Notes under the pieces: generated by a model
Seen by the model: the letters and a program-made list of their open reading frames with translations, nothing else
The model's database searches: none
What the model was told of the DNA's origin: nothing
Shown: in pieces, positions 1-5,151 of the stretch
Layout: the number at the start of each line of letters is the position of its first letter
Position numbering within the stretch: position 1 is the stretch's first letter
From: CAXFCD01 sp964001155
Lineage (GTDB): Bacteria > Fidelibacterota > Marinisomatia > Marinisomatales > UBA1611
Direction of reading: 5' to 3'
DNA: 5,151 nt
Assembly (NCBI GenBank): GCA_964001155.1
Contig: CAXFCD010000182.1
Coordinates: 1 to 5,151, forward strand
Program-made: the position numbers and the translations under genes

Positions 1-762
1 AATAGTCATCCCTGCAATGGTCACGGCTGCTATACCGCTTTCCGGACTGGCTGCATTAGCTAATTGGAATAAAGCGAAAACCCAACTCAGGATAAAAACA
101 TTTTCCAATCCTTCCGGAATCAATCTTCTGATCCTGAACAAAAGTGTCAAAAGTACACCGCCTGTCACACCTAATATTGCCCCCACAGCCAATCTTGAAA
201 TAATGTGATAAAGTCCCGTGAACAAAGATAATCCCGAGGGGCTGATGGCAATCTCCAAAGCAACCACGGCTACAATGGCGCCGATGGCATCCAGCAAAAT
301 GCCTTCTGCTTCCAACACAGTGCTGACGCCATGATGGATCCGTAGACGTTTCAAAAGTGGTGAGATTACAGTGGGGCCGGTGACAATGATTAATGTACCA
401 AACAGGATCGAGGAACGAAAATCCCATCCGAGGAAAAATAAGGTGGACATGGTGCCGCCTATGAGGGTAATGAGCGCTCCGATGGTAATGAGTCCTCGGA
501 TGGCGGCCCGTTCTCTTTTAATGCGGCTGATACGGAGATTCATGCCACCTTCGAACAAAATCACAGCCACAGCAAACCCAACAATGATTTGCATGGCAGA
601 TCCCAGGGAAGAAGGGCGAATCCAATTGAAACCATCCGGTCCAAATAAGATGCCGGCAGCCAGCAGGATTACAATCCCAGGTAAACGAACATGACGGGCC
701 GCAACTTGAGACAGCATGCCCAAAGCCATGGCCAAGCCCAATGTGAGTGCAGGATTATCCAT
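1..762 (-). CDS. Cation:proton antiporter (CPA1/NhaP-type), N-terminal part, truncated by window edge
   Basis: This is an inner-membrane secondary transporter expected to exchange Na+ or K+ for H+ in pH and salt homeostasis. The visible 254 residues are almost entirely hydrophobic helices with short charged loops. Family hallmarks can be read directly: RLPGIVILLAAGILFGP (about 26-42), the ILFEGGMNLR helix end (68-77), VTGPTVISPLL (127-137) at the position of the unwound ion-site helix, and EAEGILLDAIGA (151-162), where Asp158 is the likely ion/proton-binding acid. The residue before that Asp is Leu rather than the Asn of classical ND-type members. The ATG at 760-762 is the only plausible start: the upstream frame reaches a stop at 787-789 with no other start codon between. 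No Shine-Dalgarno is seen. The frame is still open at base 1, so the rest of the membrane domain and any C-terminal regulatory (for example TrkA-like) domain are outside the window. It lies 45 nt downstream of the anchored hydrolase. The superfamily is secure; the transported ion is not. Confidence 0.9.
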   Translation of the reverse strand, partial: MDNPALTLGLAMALGMLSQVAARHVRLPGIVILLAAGILFGPDGFNWIRPSSLGSAMQIIVGFAVAVILFEGGMNLRISRIKRERAAIRGLITIGALITLIGGTMSTLFFLGWDFRSSILFGTLIIVTGPTVISPLLKRLRIHHGVSTVLEAEGILLDAIGAIVAVVALEIAISPSGLSLFTGLYHIISRLAVGAILGVTGGVLLTLLFRIRRLIPEGLENVFILSWVFALFQLANAASPESGIAAVTIAGMTI

Positions 763-807
763 ATAATGAAAACAAAAACAGTTAAATTACAAAAAGTGAC
801 CTAATAA

Positions 808-1614
808 TTATTTAGATAAAAATGCCTGAATCGCTACCCAGTATTCTTCGCTAAAACTGATGGTATTATGTCCAACGTTTTCTAGTATGATAGACTCACG
901 TTTTCCGCCCCATTTTTCTACCAAATTCATTGACAAATCATTGGGAATAATTCGATCTTCTTTGCCCATAACAGCCAGCATTGGGCAGGTAATATTTGGA
1001 GCGATTGAATCAGAAAGAAATGGATGCCTCAGTAATAATTTGATGGGGAAAATGGGATAATGTTTTTTTGCCACATTAACCAAATTATCGAAAGGCGTTA
1101 CTAAAACCATTGCTTTCACCTGTCGTTGCCCTGCCACATGAACGGCAACTGCCGAACCGAGACTGCGCCCCATAATAATAATATTCTCGGGTTGGAATTG
1201 GTATTGATCAGAAAAATGGTCAAAAATAAATAATGCATCTGCAAAAAGAGCATATTGGCTTGGACGCCCTTCGCTTTTCCCGTATCCACGGTAATTCATA
1301 AACAACATGGAATAATCACCAAACTTGTCCAAATCATGCAAATTTTGGGAGACTTCTTCCGCATTTCCGCCGTAATAAATAATCAACGGACTTTCAGGAT
1401 GGGATTCATTTTGTATAAACCAGCCGTGGAGGGAAACCCCCTCATGATTCAGTTTAATTTCATTTTCTTTGAATTGATTCAGGAATGAAATCTGGTGCGC
1501 TGCAATCGATCGCGGAAAAAAAATAAAGGAAGATTGGGCAACATACAAAACGCCGCTGACAACGACATAAAAAGATGTGATTAAAATAAAAAGGGAAACC
1601 AATGGTGACTTCAT
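808..1614 (-). CDS. Membrane-anchored alpha/beta hydrolase (BEM46/ABHD13-like)
   Basis: This is a 268-residue serine hydrolase of unknown substrate. Residues about 5-27 form a hydrophobic segment without a clear cleavage site, so it is probably a signal anchor placing the catalytic domain in the periplasm (topology inferred). The fold signatures are in order: SLHGWF (61-66); YYGGNAEE (80-87), the oxyanion-hole strand, with Tyr-Gly-Gly where relatives often have His-Gly; MNYRGYGKSEG (106-116); and the nucleophile elbow GRSLGS (149-154) with Ser151. Asp220 in GKEDRIIP and His249 in NVGHNTI complete the triad. The length is normal for this family, and the arrangement resembles BEM46/ABHD13-type proteins (COG1073). 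The ATG is separated from the stop of the upstream ABC-class ATPase by only three bases, so co-transcription and translational coupling are likely. No Shine-Dalgarno precedes it. The hydrolase assignment is firm; esterase, lipase or peptidase activity cannot be told apart from sequence alone. Confidence 0.92.
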   Translation of the reverse strand: MKSPLVSLFILITSFYVVVSGVLYVAQSSFIFFPRSIAAHQISFLNQFKENEIKLNHEGVSLHGWFIQNESHPESPLIIYYGGNAEEVSQNLHDLDKFGDYSMLFMNYRGYGKSEGRPSQYALFADALFIFDHFSDQYQFQPENIIIMGRSLGSAVAVHVAGQRQVKAMVLVTPFDNLVNVAKKHYPIFPIKLLLRHPFLSDSIAPNITCPMLAVMGKEDRIIPNDLSMNLVEKWGGKRESIILENVGHNTISFSEEYWVAIQAFLSK

Positions 1615-1617
1615 TTT

Positions 1618-3363
1618 TTAATTGTTTAAAATTTTTAATGACCGCATTCGGTTTATGGCGGCAGCAATCTCAAATTTACGAGGCTTGGAAAAATTCCCTG
1701 GATGTTTTTCTTTTTTGTAAAATGGGTCTAAGGCATCCAGGCCGTTCTTGTTGAAATAGTCATCCAAAGCATCGACAATTTCTTTTAGTGATACTTGATC
1801 TCTCATCATCGTTTGTGCTGCAAAATAAATGGCATGAGCCACGGCCCGATTTTGACTTGTGTCAACCAATTGATCCACAAAGCGCAAGTCTATGGTTTGG
1901 GTTCCAAATACGATTTTATCTTGCCCTTGCAGATCAATCTTTACTTTTTTTCGTCCTCGGGATACATCAAAACTTGAAGCTTTTGGAACTCGGCTTAAAA
2001 TCACTGGCATAGATTTTAACCTTTCAATTTGTCTTTGCGTTGGGTGATCTTGCGCAATGGTTAAGGTTTCTTTGGTAACATCATAAGGCAAATAATCCTG
2101 CATTTTGATCACTCTGTCTGCTACATCAAAATAATCTCCGGAACCACCCATAACCAAAATTGTGGATACGCCTTTTTCTTCCTGCAATTCTCGGACACGA
2201 TCAACAAAAGGCGTGATGGGCTCCTGATCTTTGTGGACGAGTTTTTGCATCCGTGCGTCCCGAACCATAAAATTTGTGGCAGAGGTATCTTCGTCCAACA
2301 AAAGAAGGTTACAGTCCACCTCCAGGGCTTCCATTATATTGGCTGCCTGGCTCGTGCTGCCGCTGGCATCCTCACTGCAAAAGGATTCGGTACTGATGCC
2401 TTGGGGCAGGTTGGTGATGAACGGATCAATGTTCACTTTTTCAATTTGCCGTCCATCTTCAGAGCGAATCTTCACTGCATTTGGATTGGTGATGACATAT
2501 TCCCGTCCGTCTTCGGGGATGTGAGGGTAAACGCATCTCTCCAGCGCTTTCAATAAAGTGGATTTACCATGATACCCACCCCCAACAATCAAAGTGACGC
2601 CATTGGGAATGCCCATCCCTGAAATGTGTGTTTGCCCATCAGGTAATGGATTTGTTAATTCAAACGATGTTTCGAGAGACACTGGTGATTGGAATTCCAC
2701 TATATTACCGCCACATAAAGGTTTATCGCTGATGCCGGAAGCCCTGGGTAAAATGGAACCATTGGCCACAAATGCAGCTAAATTATTTTCCCTGAGTTGA
2801 AGGCGAATGGATTCCTGGTTTTCTATGCATTCCACAAATTGGTTGCAGGCGGTTTGATCTAAATTTTCCCATTTTAAGGATTGGTTTACAATCTTTGGGA
2901 TTTCATCGCAAAGCATTATAATGGCTTCTTGTCCCAAAATTGTCCTTCCGGCAGCAGGAAGGCCAACCTGAACCCGGGCTTCAATCCAATCTTTTGTGAT
3001 TACAATTGCCGTTCGTTCCAAAACTTCTTGTCCGCCTGCATCTATGTAAATAAGTCCGCTTTTGCCTGTACCATGTTTTGGTGTTACATTTTTTTTGACC
3101 GCATCCCGAACGGCTCGGGCTACAAAATCTTCCAAGGCAATTTGACGAAGAGAATTGGTCCAAATATCATTTGGGATTTCAGAAATTTTGTGCTGTACAC
3201 GGAGGCGAATTTTGGAGGGTTGGGCAAAGGGGTCGCCTTGAACGTGATCTATAAATAGGTCAAATTCCGGGAATGAATATTGACCTTGGATCTGTTTATA
3301 GGCTTTGTAGCCTCGCCGGTCAATTTGGGTTAGGGTTTGCTTTAAGTTGTGTTCGTCCAACAT
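1618..3363 (-). CDS. Predicted ATPase of the ABC class (COG3044/PF09818 type)
   Basis: This is a cytoplasmic P-loop ATPase of a conserved family whose physiological role is not established. From the ATG at 3361-3363 it has 581 residues, close to the family's usual length. The N-terminal half carries family motifs rather than a nucleotide fold: GTGKSG followed by YIDAGGQEVLER (about 98-117), and ILPRASGISDKPL (204-216). The ATPase core follows: Walker A GGGYHGKST (261-269, Lys267), an ABC-signature-like segment SEDASGSTSQA (330-340), Walker B LLLLDEDTSATN (353-364, Asp357 and Glu358), and VMGGSGDYFDVADRVI (404-419) in the position of the switch strand. There are no membrane segments and no partner permease, so it is not an ordinary transporter subunit. 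A TTG at 3373-3375 would add four residues. I prefer the internal ATG because of its codon, though neither start has a Shine-Dalgarno. It lies 25 nt after the secreted hydrolase and 3 nt before the anchored hydrolase, pointing to an operon. Confidence 0.9.
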   Translation of the reverse strand: MLDEHNLKQTLTQIDRRGYKAYKQIQGQYSFPEFDLFIDHVQGDPFAQPSKIRLRVQHKISEIPNDIWTNSLRQIALEDFVARAVRDAVKKNVTPKHGTGKSGLIYIDAGGQEVLERTAIVITKDWIEARVQVGLPAAGRTILGQEAIIMLCDEIPKIVNQSLKWENLDQTACNQFVECIENQESIRLQLRENNLAAFVANGSILPRASGISDKPLCGGNIVEFQSPVSLETSFELTNPLPDGQTHISGMGIPNGVTLIVGGGYHGKSTLLKALERCVYPHIPEDGREYVITNPNAVKIRSEDGRQIEKVNIDPFITNLPQGISTESFCSEDASGSTSQAANIMEALEVDCNLLLLDEDTSATNFMVRDARMQKLVHKDQEPITPFVDRVRELQEEKGVSTILVMGGSGDYFDVADRVIKMQDYLPYDVTKETLTIAQDHPTQRQIERLKSMPVILSRVPKASSFDVSRGRKKVKIDLQGQDKIVFGTQTIDLRFVDQLVDTSQNRAVAHAIYFAAQTMMRDQVSLKEIVDALDDYFNKNGLDALDPFYKKEKHPGNFSKPRKFEIAAAINRMRSLKILNN

Positions 3364-3388
3364 GAGGTTCAACAATAAGGCAAAAAGT

Positions 3389-4588
3389 TTACTTTAGCAA
3401 AACTAATTTTTGGATTGATCGATTTTGTCCCGATACCAATTCTACAAAATAAACACCACTGGCAATCTTAGATGCATCCCAAATGAATACATGTTCGCCT
3501 ACTTTATAATTCCCATCAACCAATGTTTCAACCAACCGACCGGTGATGTCATAAATCTGTAGAGACGCCATATTTGTTATCTTTTCACCAATGTCAAATC
3601 GAATGGTTGTGGTTGGATTGAATGGATTGGGATAGGGAGGATGGAGTTGGAAATGATTTGGTATTTCTGAATGTTGAACCAGACCCAACTCTTCACATTC
3701 ACTCGTATCTGTCACCCAACCGTCCGAAACAAAATTTTGCCAAAGTTCCCCAACGTTTCTGGATGCCAACCAAGAAGAAGAATCCATTACACCATCATAA
3801 CAGTTGAAAGAGCCGATGGACCAATCATCTTGATCTCCGAACCAACCAATGGAATCTGAAAGTGTATTTAAAGAAACAGGTTGAAATACATTCATGGAAT
3901 CAGGAAGCCGAAGGTCAGTTGTGGTGTGAAAAAATGAATCTAGAAATGGGTCATCAGTAATTTGAGAATGGCCAGCACCTTGCTCCATAGCCAATGCCCA
4001 TTTTGCTCCTAAATGACGATGCTCTAAAAAAATTCCGGTCAAATTTTCGATACGATAGGGAAGATCATCTTCCCCCACAAACATGAGTATGGGAATCTCA
4101 ATGGCATCTCCCGCAGGCTCTTCATTATGATAACCGCCTTTTTGGGTGATAATGCCCACAATCCGTTCCGGAATCCATTTGGCGAAATGATAGGCAAATT
4201 GTCCGCCCCAGGAATAGCCATTGATAAAAAAAGGAATGAAAGAGATTTCATCATGTCGAAAGAGAACAGCGAATGAATCCATGGCCGCAATCACCGCATC
4301 GCCGATACCGGTATTCATGTGCATATTAAAAATGTGAGCGCCCATCAATGCGAAATCTTGGCTGTCGGCCAATGTTTGATACGCCGAATCTGTGACGATA
4401 TTTCTGGAGTCACCATTATTGGGATGCATGAACCAATAGATGCCCCGGAGCGTGTCTGTGGAATCATTTACCCACATTCTGAAATCAGCATAATTGTAGC
4501 TGGCGGTATCATTCTCCGGGATGGAGACGTCATAGATTTCAGCAGAAAGAAATGAAAAAAGAAAAAGAAAAGGGATGAATAATTTCAT
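3389..4588 (-). CDS. Secreted alpha/beta hydrolase with T9SS C-terminal sorting domain
   Basis: This is a 399-residue exported hydrolase. Residues 1-16 are a typical signal peptide (Lys2, a Phe/Leu-rich core, cleavage probably after FLSA). The catalytic domain spans about 17-220: LRGIYWFMHPNNGDSRN (47-63), nucleophile elbow GYSWGG (124-129) with Ser126, an acid in VGEDD (171-175, Asp174 or Asp175), and His207 in GAGHSQ. The layout resembles secreted polyhydroxybutyrate-depolymerase/dienelactone-hydrolase-like esterases, but the substrate is unknown. Residues about 221-310 form an acidic, Trp-rich segment with Cys263 and Cys298 that I cannot assign. The last 80 or so residues are a type A T9SS sorting domain: YPNPFNPTTTIRFDI (319-333), LQIYDITGRLV (343-353), WDASKIASGVYFVEL (370-384), and a final KLVLLK. 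The protein should therefore pass the inner membrane by Sec and the outer membrane by T9SS, ending on the surface or released. Its start is 63 nt after the deaminase stop, the longest gap here and the likeliest place for an internal promoter, though none is clear. Confidence 0.9.
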   Translation of the reverse strand: MKLFIPFLFLFSFLSAEIYDVSIPENDTASYNYADFRMWVNDSTDTLRGIYWFMHPNNGDSRNIVTDSAYQTLADSQDFALMGAHIFNMHMNTGIGDAVIAAMDSFAVLFRHDEISFIPFFINGYSWGGQFAYHFAKWIPERIVGIITQKGGYHNEEPAGDAIEIPILMFVGEDDLPYRIENLTGIFLEHRHLGAKWALAMEQGAGHSQITDDPFLDSFFHTTTDLRLPDSMNVFQPVSLNTLSDSIGWFGDQDDWSIGSFNCYDGVMDSSSWLASRNVGELWQNFVSDGWVTDTSECEELGLVQHSEIPNHFQLHPPYPNPFNPTTTIRFDIGEKITNMASLQIYDITGRLVETLVDGNYKVGEHVFIWDASKIASGVYFVELVSGQNRSIQKLVLLK

Positions 4589-4651
4589 CCCAAAGTTTAG
4601 ACGTAATGCCTCATATCCTGCAATGTAGGAAAAGCAGGGAAAGTTGAGAAA

Positions 4652-5077
4652 TTAATTTAGAGAGATGAGCTCAATCCCTGCTTCTTTGGCGTGTTCCAGA
4701 ATTCGGTCATCGCGATAGAATTCATCATAATAAATAGTCTTGATACCGGAATTGGCAATGAGTTTGAAACAATTATAACAGGGCGAAGCAGTTACATAAA
4801 TCTCAGCTTGGCGGGTGCTTACACCATTTTTGGCAGCCTGAACAATGGCATTTGCTTCAGCGTGTGTTGTACGAACGCAATGACCATCCACCATCTCGTG
4901 GCCCACTTCATCACAATGGGGAAGACCTTTGATACTGCCGTTATATCCAGTGGATAAAATCGTTTTTTCCCGGACGATGACAGCCCCAACATGCTTCCGA
5001 TCGCAGGTGGATCGCGTGGCCACTTCCGTTGCAATATTCATAAAATATTTTTCCCAACTGACCCGCTCATTCGCCAT
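4652..5077 (-). CDS. Deoxycytidylate (dCMP) deaminase, ComEB-like
   Basis: This zinc enzyme converts dCMP to dUMP plus ammonia in the cytoplasm, supplying the substrate of thymidylate synthase. At 141 residues it is a normal-length, complete member of the cytidine/deoxycytidylate deaminase family. The catalytic zinc motif is THAEANAI (71-78, ligand His72 and proton-shuttle Glu74) with PCYNC (99-103, ligands Cys100 and Cys103). The dCMP-specific stretch GYNGSIKGLPHCDEVGH (44-60) and GHCVRTTHAEA (65-75) separate it from tRNA-adenosine and free-cytidine deaminases. Position 60 is His where many relatives have Cys (GCLM). The ATG has an AAGGA ribosome-binding site nine bases upstream, which supports the start. 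It begins two bases after the stop of an upstream partial frame, suggesting that it sits inside an operon. In this group comEB denotes the homology and does not prove a role in competence. The function is well supported by motifs. Confidence 0.95.
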   Translation of the reverse strand: MANERVSWEKYFMNIATEVATRSTCDRKHVGAVIVREKTILSTGYNGSIKGLPHCDEVGHEMVDGHCVRTTHAEANAIVQAAKNGVSTRQAEIYVTASPCYNCFKLIANSGIKTIYYDEFYRDDRILEHAKEAGIELISLN

Positions 5078-5079
5078 AA

Positions 5080-5151
5080 TTATAAGTCCTTTCTATTAAA
5101 AATTTTGACCGCGTATCGTGGCTCACCATAATAAATCTTATCCGCAACTTG
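5080..5151 (-). CDS. 3' end of an unidentified upstream gene (C-terminal 23 residues)
   Basis: This frame is open from the right edge of the window to a TAA at 5080-5082. Its last residues read QVADKIYYGEPRY followed by AVKIFNRKDL, which has the composition of an ordinary protein C-terminus. The stop is two bases before the deaminase ATG, and the deaminase Shine-Dalgarno lies inside this tail, a typical operon junction. A second frame is also open here and runs into the deaminase start, but its peptide (ending ERTYNYGE) looks less protein-like. I do not recognise the family from so short a fragment. The call rests on composition and spacing. Confidence 0.5.
   Translation of the reverse strand, partial: QVADKIYYGEPRYAVKIFNRKDL
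5087..5091 (-). promoter_or_regulatory. Shine-Dalgarno site (AAGGA) for the dCMP deaminase
   Basis: Read on the minus strand, AAGGA lies nine bases before the deaminase ATG, a good spacing for 16S rRNA pairing. It is the only convincing ribosome-binding site in the window; the other four starts are preceded by A/T-rich sequence without a purine-rich GGA core. It overlaps the end of the upstream partial gene, so the two are probably translated from the same mRNA. Confidence 0.7.

Noticed and set aside
371..694. Plus-strand frame of 107 codons opposite the antiporter
   Set aside because: It is antisense to a clear membrane-protein gene, its peptide is rich in Met, Arg and Pro with no domain-like pattern, and it has no ribosome-binding site.
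801..815. Near-palindrome ctaataattatttag at the end of the anchored hydrolase gene
   Set aside because: It is short, imperfect and pure A/T in its core, which is expected by chance in AT-rich sequence; it overlaps the stop codon and has no GC stem.
2231..2556. Two overlapping plus-strand frames of about 100 codons opposite the ABC-class ATPase
   Set aside because: Both are antisense shadows of the Walker A to Walker B region of a well-supported gene and do not look like proteins.
2881..3258. Plus-strand frame of 125 codons opposite the ATPase N-terminal half
   Set aside because: It lies wholly inside the ATPase gene on the other strand; its composition and lack of a start site suggest a chance open frame.
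4617..4638. Possible hairpin CCTGC...GCAGG between the deaminase and the secreted hydrolase
   Set aside because: The stem is only five base pairs with a 12-nt loop and no following T-run in the direction of transcription, so it is not a convincing terminator.
4589..4651. Bacteroidetes-type promoter (TTTG / TAnnTTTG) before the secreted hydrolase
   Set aside because: The nearest match, TAAACTTTG, has the wrong internal spacing and lies about two bases from the start codon, too close to be a promoter for this gene.

Overview
The window suggests a Gram-negative member of the FCB superphylum (Fibrobacteres-Chlorobi-Bacteroidetes). The best clue is the secreted protein at 3389-4588. It ends in a Por/type IX secretion (T9SS) sorting domain with the motif YPNPFNPTTTIRF, a form common in Candidatus Marinimicrobia, Ignavibacteria, Caldithrix and relatives. 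The moderately AT-rich sequence and the general lack of Shine-Dalgarno sites fit this. Marinimicrobia is my best guess, but nothing in the window fixes the phylum.

All six genes lie on the minus strand, so transcription runs from right to left. In that order they are: the 3' tail of an unidentified gene (5080-5151); a deoxycytidylate deaminase (4652-5077); a secreted alpha/beta hydrolase with a T9SS tail (3389-4588); an 'ATPase of the ABC class' (1618-3363); an N-terminally membrane-anchored alpha/beta hydrolase (808-1614); and the N-terminal 254 residues of a CPA-type cation:proton antiporter (1-762, cut by the window edge). The intergenic gaps are 2, 63, 25, 3 and 45 nt. No gene-free stretch exceeds 63 nt, and no clear terminator is visible, so much or all of the window could be one transcript.

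The genes do not form an obvious pathway. The deaminase serves pyrimidine nucleotide metabolism, the antiporter serves ion and pH homeostasis, and the two hydrolases have unknown substrates. The closest pairing is the ABC-class ATPase with the anchored hydrolase: they are in the same reading frame, separated only by TAA-AAA. I see no RNA genes, mobile elements, CRISPR arrays or long repeats, and no convincing new system. The points most worth a second look are the ATPase-hydrolase junction, the unassigned Trp-rich middle segment of the T9SS protein, and the partial gene upstream of the deaminase.
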